NCBI GenBank assembly: GCA_963070105.1
Contig: OY718806.1
Coordinates: forward strand, 2,374,865-2,438,864
Length of the DNA stretch: 64,000 nt
Direction: 5' to 3'
Origin: Litomosoides sigmodontis
Taxonomy: Eukaryota > Nematoda > Chromadorea > Rhabditida > Onchocercidae
A program made the translations under genes and the position numbers. Positions 48,633 through 61,534 of the stretch are shown in pieces. The notes beneath the pieces are model-generated. The model searched no databases, was not told the origin of the DNA, and worked only from the letters and a program-made list of their open reading frames with translations. Within the stretch, counting starts at the first letter, position 1. Every line of letters starts with the position of its first letter.

Positions 48633-50270
48633 TCTTTTCTAAAAAGGAAGAAAAAGAGCAAACCACAAAAATGAAATGTCAACGATTTTGACAAATATAT
48701 ATTATTACTAGCAGCCGTGAAAGAAGAATGATGCTTCCTCTCTACAACTACAAAACATGAATGTTAAATCTTTCCCATCAAAATTATCATTGCCATCATC
48801 ATCCCTCTTCACTTCTACTCTCTCCCTCACTCCTTTCCCCTTCATCCTCTTTATGGTAGGAGAGGGAGGGGGTGAAGGAGAGGGAAAAGGAAGAGAGAGG
48901 GAAAAGAAAAAAAAATTCATGAAAAGAAAGATGAATCACTCACTCACTCACTCACTCACTGTTCATTGATATCGAGCATGGAAAAGAGAGAGAAAGAGAA
49001 GTTGAGAGAAAGCATGACAGATATTATCACTGAAATTAATTTCCTAAAAAAGAAAAAACGAAAGAAATATAACTGATGAAAACACTTTTTTTTTCTTTGT
49101 ATAATTAATATTTCTAAAAAAAATTTTTTAATAATTTCAAAGTTTAAGAAGAGAAGAAGGAAAAAAAATGAAAATTAACATATTCATTTCACAATTAACC
49201 ACAGCTTCTTATAATTTATAAGCTATGAATTAGCTCAATTAAAATTACTACAATGAATGAAATGAAAATTACATGGATGGAGATGATGATGTGTGTGTGT
49301 GCGTGTGAAATGAAGTGCATATTCCGCTCTATACGTACACGTTACGCACGCAAAACATTCAACTCACAACAATTCTTGAGAACAATTGAAATGACAGAAG
49401 CAAGTACACCACTACTAGCAGTACTTTTATCATCATCATCCACCAACAAATTTCAATCAAAATCAATCCCACAAATTGATAAGCGACAACGTTTACACAA
49501 TCTCTCCTACACCAACCATCCTTCCTCGATTGAAAGCGTCCAAAATGATGTTTGCAGTTGAAGACAGAGGACACCAGCTCTTCTCATCCCAAATACATTT
49601 TAGATGTGTGTGTGTGTGTGTGTGTGTGTGTTTATTTGTAAAGTATTTTCGCAAAGTGGACATTGGTGGGAGGAATGAGTAGTGGAGGAAGATGGGTGAA
49701 GTGATGAATATTTTCAAATAATTTATAATTAACCGTAAAAATGGGACATATAGAAAGGTTTAAAGAGAAAAAAAAATACAAAGTGATTGACACACACACG
49801 CACACACACACACACGCACTCTCTCTGTCTTGCTGTATATTATTATTAAACAGACCAAAATTGAAACAATAATTGGGATGTAAAGAGTACATCCTAAATG
49901 ACCAATGGGCAAGCGAGAGGGAAGAAATGGAACGAGTGAAATTACTCGTAAACGGAAGCTGAAAATGTGACAATTATCTTCCTCTTTCTCTCTCCCTCTC
50001 CCTCTCTATCTCACTCCCACTCACTCATCCACTCACTCATCTTTTCTTTTCTTGTCATTTAGGGAGCCGAGCCGACGATACCTGCCCTGTACAAAAGCAA
50101 AATGATGAAGAGATTCAACGAGGTGAAATAATCTTGCAAGGTCAAATTGACAGTGCTAGATAGACTGTTGCTGTGAATCGTGTGTGATTGCTAGTTAGAG
50201 AAATAGGAAGAGACGAATGCGAAAGACCTATCCGTTCGCAATACACACAGGCTAATACTTCAAAAGGGTC

Positions 50271-50308
<38 letters not shown>

Positions 50309-53300
50309 CGACGACAACAGCAACAACAACAAAAACAACAATAACAGTAACAACAATAACAATAACAATAACAACAACAACAGTAACTTAACGAAGCAAA
50401 AAATGAAAAAGGTGAATTTACGTTCGGTAAAGAAGATTGTTGTGAAAGGGAATGGAGATTGGAGGAAACTAATTTAGCACACTTCCTTCAATCTTTTTAA
50501 CAACATGTGTATGATATGGTGGTATACTGATCAGTGCTACTACTACAATGATAATGATGATGATAATGACGATGACGATGATGATGATGATGACGATGAT
50601 GATGATGATGATGATGATGACGACGATGATGATGATGACGATGATGATGATGATGATGATGATACATATCATCTTGCTTCTTGGTACCATTGTATTCATT
50701 CGTCAAGTAATTTGACACCCATCATAAATGATCATTTATAGTAATGTAAATAGTCAAGTAAACACACACACACACACACACACAAATTATCTCTCTCAAT
50801 TATCAGTTAATGTCAAATGCCCCTCTCTCTCTCTCCGGTCATTTTATGACTTATTATTTTGAAACTGAAAATTATATCCTCACATCATTATCATCACCAT
50901 CATCATCTGATTTTCATATGTATGCATGCATAAATAGCTAACCAATCCCACTCATCTCATCTCGAATTAGCCTATCGTTTGATATTACGAGAAATAAAAA
51001 GAGAATATTGTCCATCCATCCATCCGTCCCTAAATGAGAACTATCTTAGTAAAGTGAAGTAAGAAAGAGAACAATCATTTCGGTACACCATCCATTCACA
51101 CAGACCTCCTTCTCCTCTCCCTCCATCACAGACTCTCACTCTCTCTAGCACTCTCAATTCTCTCCGTGTAATTTCGCAATAATTAATAAGTAGCTCTTGA
51201 AGTTGTTGAGGGAAAAAAATGGAGTTCACATTAAGTGAGTTTGAAAGTTCCATTTGCAAATTATACTTAAAACTGTCATGGAAGAAAATGCTTGAGCTAT
51301 CAATGGTGGTGTATTATTATTGTCACTAATTTACATGCTTTAAACATCCAGCCCTCCGTTACTATCATTATTAATTATTCTAAAATTTGTTTTCTCCTTT
51401 CATCATCGCACTTTTGCTAATTCCTCATCCCTCCCTTTTGCTTTCTAGTTTAAGTGTTTATCTTCAAAATATTGTTCCAAAAACACAATGAATTCTTTTT
51501 TTTTTTTTAAAAAAAAGACGTATTATTTGAAAACTCTCTATTTAATATGTGTGAAAAAACAACAACAACAACAACAAATTAATTAAGAATTTAATATGTG
51601 AAAAAAAACAAAAAAATAATTTTATTAATCTAATTTTATAAAAAATAAACTGCTAGTTGTCATTTGTAAATTTCTAATCTTTCACAGTGTTGTGAACCAA
51701 CAAGTCTCTCTTCCTCCTCCTAACCTATAGAAGAACATACTAAGTTTGTTTCAACAATGCTCCCATCCTTCCTTTTTTCTTTCGCTTTCTTTTCCTCAAT
51801 GATTGAAAATGTTAACATTTGATGCAAACTCCACACAGCACAATTCTTTATTTTGTGAAATGAAAATGGATGTTTTGAGCATTTGCACTTTCAAACAGTA
51901 ATCTTATCACTTTGTCAAATTTAACTTTCAATACACTACCTGCTTTCTCTATCATTATTTCCTTCCGCATATCGCTATCACTTTTAAGTATGGCAATTTT
52001 TATTTTCAAAAAAAAAGAAAAAAAATTTCAATTACACTTTTTTTTTCAGGTATTTTCAACATTAAAAGATGAATGTGCTTTTTACAAAAAAAAAAAATAA
52101 AAATTCATTATGTCCTCTAAATTATCGTAATTTCACAAGTCTAACTGAGTTATTTAAAAAAATACTAATAATTATTTAAGTTTAAAAAGCAATCATAGAG
52201 GTGCCTTTTTTTTCTTGTTATTTCAATGATTTACAACTTCATAAATCATTTCCACTTTTTCCTTCTTACTAATTTGACTGCTAATTACATTGCACTACAT
52301 ATTGCCTGAGTTCATCTCTTTAGTGCTCATGAAAATTCATTCCTTCATCAACGCCAACATGTGAAAAGACATTGTAAAATACAATGCAAAAGATTTACAT
52401 AAAATTTAAGCTACTCCTTCCTTTCCGGATATAATAATAGAGTGAACAGTACGAAAATGAATGATTGCTATCGGTCTAATATTACACACATACATGACGA
52501 ATCCCTATCACAGGACACTTTATCATCGATGATAAACGACATTATACAACTCTTCTGTACCTAAAATAAACCTACGATATTTAGTAACTGCTCTGCTAAT
52601 TTAAAAAAAAAAAAGTAAAAATCAGTGCTAACATTTATAAATGGTGGCAATAGTTTTCATCGTTTGCCGTTGATCGTTGTCACACATGCAACAAACGAAC
52701 AATCGCTAAAAGAATGAATTGCTTAAATCATTGAAATAATCGTCCATGTCAATAATAAACTAAAAAAAAAAAAAGAGAGAACCTTCCTCCTCCTTCTGTG
52801 CAACTAACTGGTACTTTTAATGAATTTCTATTTGGTAAAAATTAACTCAAACTCCACACTTAAAATATATGCAAGAAGAAAAAATATTTTCCCAAAAAAT
52901 GAAAAATAAAATAAACTGATAATAATTTTAATTTGTAATCTTCGTTGATGCGCTTATTAGTTACAAATATAAAAATGCGTGATATTTTTGAACAAATATT
53001 TTAGCATGAGGAACGACAATAAATAAATTCCACTATCACTGCCAAAACTGAAAGATGTTCTCGTAATGCTCTCGGAAATTACAATGTGATTAGGAGAAAT
53101 TTGGGTTACTAATCAGGTCAACGAGAGGTTAGAATTACATCACAACGAATGCGTATAACATTGATAGCGAGGCATATCAGGATGAGCAATTTGAAATCAA
53201 TCTCTCAGATTATCAATAAGTGATAATGACATAATTAGACTTGACATATAATAATTTACAAACACTTATTTAGTAATTCAAATAAAATTTTCACACAACG

Positions 53301-56300
53301 GTTGGATTTTGCGAAAAAAAAGGAAAGGAGAAAAAAAACATACTGAAATCATTACTAGCTCATTGATTCATTTCTCAATTAAAGAAAAATTAAAATGATA
53401 CCATTGAAATACGCTGAATTTTACGATTGAAAAAAGACAACAAGTGAGAAGTAATTGAAGATTAACATGAAAATTTACCATTCATTACCTCACTGATAAT
53501 GCAATGATAAATTTATCATCACATATTGCAAGAAGTAATTAAGCAACAGAATGTAAACAATAATGCAAAACGTTTGTTTCACAATTAAAGTGAATTTTTC
53601 AAAAATTACAAATTTCATTTGTAACATTCAGAAGGACATGTTTGATCGAAGGAAGGAACATAATTTCTTCTCTAACTTTACAAGCTGTTCTATTCAACAC
53701 TTACCTTTATCCCTATTATTTGGAAATATGTATATATATATATATATATTGTTAATGTGCTAATTAAGTTATTCATTTATAAATTTATCCACTTACCTTA
53801 TATATATATATATATATGAATAGATAAACAAACAAATGAAAATGAGTAAATAAATAAATAAATAAATGTATAGATATAATCATTCGAAACGATCGTTGAA
53901 AAACTACCATGTCATATATTGCATGGTAGAAAATGATAAAATTTAAATCACTGTTAAATACATTACACTGCACCTGGCAAATCCTACAATGCCTAAAAAA
54001 ATCAGAACAAAATTTTCCACCGCCACTCAAATAGATATCAAAACATCTGCGATAATAAAATGATTAATAAATTTACAAAAGAACCAATGTAAGAAGGGAA
54101 TTAAAAATTTGCCATAAAGAAAGAACTGTTATCAAAGAGTAATGATATGCACGAAATATAACACTTTTTTTTCTCTCTCTCTCTCTCGCATTCATTCGAG
54201 AAAAGCTTAGATGAATAAAAAAAAAAGAATTTGAAAATTTCCATTATTTATTCGTTTTTTTTCTTTTTAAATAAAATTTCTAATAAGAAACAAAATGAAA
54301 TTTCTCTCAATCTACATTAAGCGTAAAGTGTCTAGTAATAAATTAACAAATAAAATTTTTAGAAATTTATCATAAGTAAAAATTGAAATTAAATTCTAAA
54401 GTTTCTATTGAGTATGGTTAGTCGTTCCTCTAATATTGCTAACCATTGCAATCAATTATCACTTCCATACTATCACTTTCACGTATCGTTTTCTTACCAT
54501 TGCAAGTCATTCCTCAAGCACTCACTGAGTAACGAGTAAACAAACAATGTGCTAATTGCTAATGATTATGCTAATTTGAGTTCACACTGCTTCCAGCACT
54601 ACTAATAGAAGCCATATTGAAAAAATGCTATCAAAATTAAAAGGTCGAAATCGAAAATGGCTTAGATAAAGAGAGTATGTCATCACAAAAACACTTAAAG
54701 TATCTGTTAGGCAATACTGCATCGGTTATCTTTTACTTATGCTCCGTTCTATTTGCTACTTCGTTAACTATTACATGAAATTCATCTATTGCTTAACAAA
54801 TATCATATCAGTTCCATTTTCCCATTTACTACAGTGAAACATCAATACTGTACACCGGTGGTGAAGGATTGGAAAGTACAGTGGTGAAGGATTGGAAGCT
54901 ATCCGATGGCAGTTACTGTTCGACTTTTTCATGCACTAAAATTTTGCTTGCAAGAATGATAGAATTCTCGAGGAACACTAATTCGGTCAAGTTATTTCCA
55001 CATCAAACATAGTGTTTCATAGTAGCTTGCAATGTATTTCCAACTGATAATACTGTGGTCTTCTAACACTTACAGTACAGTCGCCCACTGACCGATTTGT
55101 TAAATGAACGTTACATTGTAAGCTAACAACAGACTGATTGCTTCATCTAATCAAAAAAAAAACAAAAAAACAAAATGAAAGCTACGTTTAATAAAGAAAA
55201 TATTTTTGTAAATAGAAATAAAAGTCATACTGAAATCAATAAATTTCACAACTTTCAAAAAGTCTAATTTTAATTCATCTAATTATAAAATCACTCATGA
55301 AATAAAAGTAAATGATGAGTGTAGGGATTGAAAAAAGTAGTGTTTAAAAGATTATATTAATTTAGATTGCTGAAACTTATTCCGAAAATATCCCTCTACT
55401 GCAAATTCCATACGTATTCGATAGGTTATACTGTACGAGCCACTATAAGGCATAATAAGTAGGAGATTGCTAACGAATCTAATTTTTGTCGTATAAGTAT
55501 GCAACACTTACTTTTACTCGTTACTTTCAGCGAAGCTTTGGTTAGACTACTTCCTGCTAGATTCATTGCAGCACATACATAATTACCTTCATCAGCAGGT
55601 CTTACATCCGAAACGGTAAGATCACCATCAAGAGTCACCTTTATTCTTCCATCTGATGATACGTGACCCGGAAAGAACACTTCCTAAAGAAAAAAATTGA
55701 CAATACTTTCTTAACTTTTAAATTGCAAAAGCTCAACTATTACGACGAAAAAAAAAGCCACTCGAGAGCAAACAGTTCGAAAAGAGAAAAGAGAAAACTG
55801 GTGATTTCCTTCGTGCTTTACTTTAACTAATTGTATTCAACAGAAGAATGTGTTACACCTGCTGGCCTTCTCTTGACCAAAACAAAGCTGGTTGCGGCTC
55901 GCCTTCTGCTTCACAGCGGAACTTTGCAGTGGAACCAGAATCAACAAGTATATCACGTGGAGTTTTTATAAAAGATGGCGCAGCATGTACACTTAGCAAA
56001 GCTGATGTTTCTATGCTTCCGGCTGGATTCTTCGCTTGACAGATATATTCTCCGGCGTCATTTGGCTGCACCCTAAGAAAAAAAAAACCAAATACGTACA
56101 TATACATATGTATAGGAGGACGAAGAAGTTCTTGGAAAGCGGTCAGTTGGAGTGACTACGATGCATTGTGACCATGTGGAATAGAAATGAAATCGTCGTA
56201 GTCACTGCATAGTTTTTATATTTCAGCAATATCTTTCTTCCTAATCTTATTTAAAATTTCAAGTAGCAATGCTTTGTACTGTAATGATAATCTTAATTAG

Positions 56301-59300
56301 TCGTAAAATGTAGCTGAACAACGTGTCTACTGGAAGTTTTACTCACTTATCAATGCGTAGGCCACGATTATCCGATGCGATGTACGCTCGACCAACAGGC
56401 ATTTGCTGATTTCGCTTCTTCCACGATATTGAGGGCATCGGATCACCGGACACACGACAGTCAAACAACACTGATGACCCCACTTCCACTGTTAAATTTT
56501 GCGGCTTTTGCTGAAGCATACCACAAGTTACAATGAAGGAACGACATACATACATGTAATGAATGAGAGGGATAGGTTTAACTTTACGTATTAGAATTAT
56601 TTTTCTAATTGAACATATTTGATTAAAAAAAAAAAAAAAGAAAATTTCCTTCTTGATACTAACATGTTTATTAAGTACGCTTGTCAACGACTACCACTTA
56701 TCTTTCATTCAAGAAGCATTTTACACTGACACGCACTATCACGTCAGAGTATGCGGTGCACGTCGTCTAAATCTCTCAGCCATCACTTATTTGATGGTTA
56801 TTTTTTTTTTCAAATGCTAAATAATAAAACAAAGGGATGAGACATACGACAGTTGAAATTCCTTGCATAATTGTAAGTATCACTCGTATAAACGTACCAA
56901 AAAATACGGCTTTTCATACACGGACAAGCGTGCTGGATTTGATACCTTTTCGCCAACCATATTTGTTGCAACACATTGATAAAAGCCAGCATCAGATCGC
57001 TGCACCTAAATATGCAAAAATTAAGCTCATTAACCTATTCGGTTTCCTGACCTTTCTTTCCCTTCTATCTATTCACAAGTTGTACTGCACCTAGCCTACA
57101 CATGAAACAATAAGCGGAATAGCAGATTTACTGTCACCTTTTCGATGATAAGATTACCGCTTGGATGTAGCACAGTACCATCTTCATCCTGAGGGCGCAA
57201 ATCTCGTTCATCTTTGCGCCAGGACACAACTGGTTCTGGGAAGCCGCGTGGCGGAGAACATTCCAAGACTGCCCTGTTACCAATCACTGCCTGTAAATTC
57301 ACAAATGTTACTCTGTACGAATAACTCATACACTCTTAACGTATTGATAATTATCGCTTTAAATTGATAATTTCCAACTATATATTTACTAGGACATAAA
57401 GTTGCCAAACTTAACAATGTGTAATTGTCACAGCTATAGCACACTCCAGCAATGACTCGTAAATTTTTAAATTTCTCCCTCTCAAACTACCTGTATTGGT
57501 CTCGGTCTTATCCTGAAATCATCCCGAAGCATGGCAATCTTAAGCGATGCTTCTCTTGACCATACTTCACCATATTTATTTTTTGCAACACAGTAATACG
57601 TCCCTGAATCTGCATCTTTTCCTTTACCTGAAAAGCGATCAATTAATAACAGTAGTAATAGCTCTATAACCTTGCAATCAGGTGAATTGATGCTTAAAAA
57701 AAATCTTTAATTGAAATATTTTAATTGAAAAAAACCACATTACTTCTTTGATAGTGCAAACAGCAATAATGCATGGTTATAAATAATGTGATGTTTTTTT
57801 CTTCCAGAAAAAAGCAAAGGATAACTGGAAGATGTAATAAATGTCTTAACTGAGATTAACTTTGATCTCTCAAACATTATTCACAAAGGTAAGCAAGACA
57901 CTCTACAAACTAACTATCATTACAAAGTCTCGCCACTTCTGCAATAATAACATTAAATTTGGATAATCAATTATCGCGATTGCCGCTGCTCACTGACAGT
58001 TTCTAAATTTTCAAAGAGATTTCCGAGTAATAATAATATGCGGAAGCTTCATTAGCTGGACGATTAAGAGTGAATACAAATGTTGCTGGAAATTTACCAT
58101 TATTAACTCGAAGTAGAAATAGAGCACCGGTATGCAGTACCAAACGATGTGAATTCCTTTCTTCATTATTTGTTATCACCGGTTCTCCATCCTTAAACCA
58201 TGTAATTTGTAGATCCGGTCCTTTCGCTGCGCAATTTAGCGTTGCCGGCTCACCTTTTGCAACAATTACGTCGAGCGGATGTTCTGTTATTACCGGCATT
58301 CCACTTTCTAGAAAATGCGTTAAAAAATAGAACGCGTATATCGAAAAACAAGTTAAACCTATTTTTGTTACAAAATTAATTTTTTTTTCCTGTCAACCTA
58401 TAATTTCATAATAATCCTATCAATTACAAGTTTGAAAAATAGCAAAATTGAAAATCTATGAAAGAAAGTATTCGCTATTAGAGGTAAATCGATGATAATC
58501 TCGAAAATTATACCTTACAACGAGAAAGGTAATACAATAAGAATGAGGAAAAAAAGATTAGAAAAACTAGGAGAATGAAATCAATGAAATTATCTTCAAC
58601 CAACGATATCTTCTTCAACAAATTTATCACACTTTTTTTTTAAAATAAAATTTCTTAAAATTAAGCAGTAACTACTTAGAGGAAATTCATACCTTTCCAT
58701 TTTTTTTTATCTCAATCAATATGAGAAAACGTTTTTTCTCATTTTTTTCTTTGTAAATTAAAATTTAAGCATAATTTTCTAGTTTTCTCGTACAGAATCA
58801 ATTTGGGAATTGATTCCAATAAATGTGAAATTCAGGCAGACAGGAAGGAAGTAGGAGGTAAAATTGTTTTATTGCCTCTTTTTCTTTTTTTTTTTGAAGA
58901 TAAAATGTAATGCACAATAGTTTCAAGACGTCAAATTGAATGCAAATGACATTAACGTCCATTAAACCAGTCCTCACAGTGCAGCGAAGCAAGGTCAGTA
59001 AAAATTACCTTCCCTCTCTCTCTCTCTCTCTCTCCCTCTCTCTCTATCCTTTTTTTAACGCTAGTAACAATTGTCGCTCTCTCTATCTTTTTTCTTAATG
59101 CTAGTTATAATTGAATAGGCTAATCTGCTTGAAAATAGTTAACAATCAATTTCTGTTAAGTATAAACTGATAATAGCAATTGATACATATCAATCCTATC
59201 GGTGCTAACACACCGCTTTTTAACTTCATTGATAAGGAAGACAGATTTCAAATTAATGATTAAACATAGGTGATGTTGGATACTATTGCTATTATAGTTT

Positions 59301-60520
59301 GGAAAACTAATAGTTCCTCATAGGTAGCCTAAAAGTAAAAAAAATATGCTATGTGTAGTGCTGTGATAAGTGATAATCCTAAACAGATTAATGCTATCAC
59401 TATGAAATTTCACTGATTATCACTGATAAAGTGCTCTTTTTCACACACATCATATAGCACAACTTTTTTTACCTTCCCAAACATATATAATAGAAATCTC
59501 TGCTAAATCATTTTCATTGTTAATACGATGCTAATGCTATTTTAACATTTTCCCTTTGCGAATAAAACGATTAATTTATCACTAATTTCATCATGCTTCT
59601 TAAAAAAATGAAAAAATTAAAGTGATGTCGAAATTCACCTCTCCCTTTCTCCCTCCCCTCTCTCTCCACGCCCCCCCCCCCCAAAAAAAAAAGGTAACGA
59701 ATCGTTTTGATCATTTTCCGAAACAACTTCAACACTCCCTTGTTGTACAATTATTGTATTTTCTATTTTTTTTTGCAAATTATTAGTTTTTGATTTTATA
59801 ATTGAAGTATGAAGAAGAATAAAAATCGTTTATTTAACTGTAATAATTTTGTTTCCCAAACATTTTTCCTGTTTAAATGATTTTTAACATCAAATGTGAG
59901 AAAGTACTCCACAATGATTCCGATAATTAATTCCTTTCAAAATAAGAATTTCTTAATTAAAGGATTTGGAAAAAATTCCTAACACTTCAATATCAAATAT
60001 TTCTTGTGCACGAAGAATCATTATTCCACATTTTCCATACATCTTACGCACTTCAGCACTATGATGTTTTATTAACTTAATTTTTAAGCCTCTCATACTT
60101 CAATGTTAATGATAAAACAGATCGAAATCAATGAACTAGAGTGATCGCCTCACCTTTCTAGATCTCCAAATGGATTTTTGAATTTTCTACATACTTTTAA
60201 AAACTTTAGCAATATCGATTACATTTTAGCACAAAGCATTTTCAGCATACAAATAATTTATTTGACAAAGTTAGAAAAGTTAGTAATGCATGTGCTTGAT
60301 GTAACTTTTAAATCTAGGACGATTATCCAGCAAATCTAACAACAATAACATCAGAACGATTTTTCACCTCGTCCATGCTATCTTCGCAATCAATTTCGTT
60401 ACCGTAGTATGAATGCTATAGGAAATTTGACCTTTATCACCTCGAAATTTCAATTTGATATATTCTGCTTATGAATAGCAGAAATTAATTAAACAACTGA
60501 AATTTCACTTCTCTTCATTT

Positions 60521-60551
<31 letters not shown>

Positions 60552-60850
60552 ATTTCACAACAGTGTGAAATTTCGAACGCTTTCCTCACTTTTCGAGAAA
60601 AACACTTTACAGCACTAATTTTCCGTTTCATAGTTTACTTTGAGATGTTTTCCATTTCTCATCAAAGTAATTCCATCAAAATTCTCACAGATATTAATAG
60701 CAAAAATCCAAAATATGAAAGAAATTATATTATTATCGTTTGATTATAAATGGGGAAAAAAAGCAAGGAACAATAATTTTAAACCTAAAAAAATAAATCT
60801 ATCATTTAATCAAAAATAATTATGAAGTGAATAATTTATTATTCACTTCA

Positions 60851-60897
<47 letters not shown>

Positions 60898-61534
60898 AAA
60901 ATAAACATTGCGGCAAGATAAATTCAGAGAGGTCAGCGGCTATCATTGATGATACAGCCAGATAAGCAATGAATGTGACCTCTAATGGTGATGATGGTGA
61001 TGACAGTAAACCGATATGCTTAGCAAAATAATAGGCTTAATTCATTTCATTCTTTTTAATTTTATCGCGATCATTTCAACCAGATGTCCCATAACCACAC
61101 ACACACATATGTCCGGCGTGTAGGGAAAGAAAAGATTAAAAGACAAAAGAAATGATGAAGAAAATGTCCTGAACAAATGACGAAAAAAAAAGATTCTCTC
61201 AAACATGAAATTATTGTAAAACCTCTAATACAGTTCATTACATTTTATAAACTATAAATTTTTCTTTAAAAAAACAAAAGAAAAAGGATCGTGGAGTGGG
61301 AAATTTTTGCGTTAATTAATAATAACTCTGTGATATTGTAATAAAGCCTGAAGATAATTACTATTATTTAACAAAATTACAAAATAACAAAAATCATGGT
61401 GAACACTAACCAATCGTTTCATCGGCACTTGTAATTTCCATTGATAATAATAGTGATAAGAGAAGAATAATCGATGCAGCAAAATATTTCGAAGTATTAT
61501 AAACTGTTGTTGTTGCTACTGTTTGACGAAACAT
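39496..61534 (-). CDS. sax-3: Roundabout axon-guidance receptor (SAX-3/Robo)
   Basis: Type I receptor for Slit. 23 exons, phase-consistent, about 1352 aa. Exons: 61534-61411, 58307-58098, 57627-57491, 57290-57138, 57005-56898, 56510-56347, 56072-55859, 55683-55512, 45131-44915, 44734-44652, 44471-44275, 44141-43976, 43741-43614, 43334-43082, 42633-42518, 42445-42274, 42175-41993, 41656-41325, 41071-40798, 40733-40543, 40429-40270, 40083-39856, 39572-39496. Exon 1 encodes a signal peptide (IILLLSLLLSMEITSADE). Five Ig domains follow; Ig1 starts ITEHPLDVIVAKGEPATLNC, very close to Robo, and Ig2 follows MLRDDFR. Three FN3 domains and one TM (WFIATAGVLIWITFIAIITF) come next. The cytoplasmic part has SPNHYHYAAL (CC0-like), DPSPYATTTLV (CC1) and MIPPPPPNAPPSD, a proline motif like the Robo CC2/CC3 sites for Ena and SRGAP. 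Robo identity is secure. Confidence 0.97.
48597..48630. repeat. (CT)n microsatellite
   Basis: About 16 CT units inside the long Robo intron. Confidence 0.9.
50065..50163 (+). CDS. Possible terminal exon on the strand opposite Robo
   Basis: A CATTTAG acceptor-like site at 50056-50062 is followed, after two bases, by a 32-codon frame ending in TAG at 50161. It reads SRADDTCPVQKQNDEEIQ, then RGEIILQGQIDSAR. Composition is balanced and unlike the surrounding microsatellites, so it may be the last exon of a gene nested in the Robo intron. Upstream plus-strand frames near 49360-49560 (for example TEASTPLLAVLL) could be partners, but no clean donor was found. No family is recognised. Confidence 0.2.
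   Translation, partial: SRADDTCPVQKQNDEEIQRGEIILQGQIDSAR
50268..50390. repeat. CAA/ACA-rich imperfect triplet repeat
   Basis: Imperfect CAA triplets with CGA, CAG, ATA and AGT interruptions. The poly-Thr frame through it is not accepted as a gene. Confidence 0.9.
50548..50662. repeat. GAT/GAC triplet repeat
   Basis: About 38 GAT triplets with scattered GAC and AAT variants inside the Robo intron. It gives spurious poly-Asp, poly-His and poly-Ile frames. Confidence 0.95.
60816..60857. repeat. Perfect inverted repeat (20-bp arms, 2-bp loop)
   Basis: ATAATTATGAAGTGAATAAT, then TT, then its exact reverse complement. It is followed directly by a (TA)n run to about 60885. It lies in Robo intron 1 and could fold into a stable hairpin. 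Confidence 0.95.

Larger units (their letters stand above)
45132..55511. other. 10.4-kb Robo intron (between the Ig4 and Ig5 exons)
   Basis: By far the longest intron in the window. It is AT-rich with a dense set of microsatellites: (CT)n at 48597-48630, (GT)n at 49605-49630, (CA)n at 49791-49815, CAA/ACA runs at 50268-50390, GAT/GAC at 50548-50662, (CA)n at 50761-50783, and (TA)n at 53729-53749 and 53801-53818. Short plus-strand open frames around 49.3-50.2 kb are discussed separately. No RNA gene was recognised. Confidence 0.8.

Noticed and set aside
50188..50741. Poly-Thr, poly-Asp and poly-His frames
   Set aside because: Triplet microsatellites inside the Robo intron.
55848..56039. Plus-strand 63-residue open frame
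   Set aside because: Antisense to a Robo Ig exon (56072-55859).
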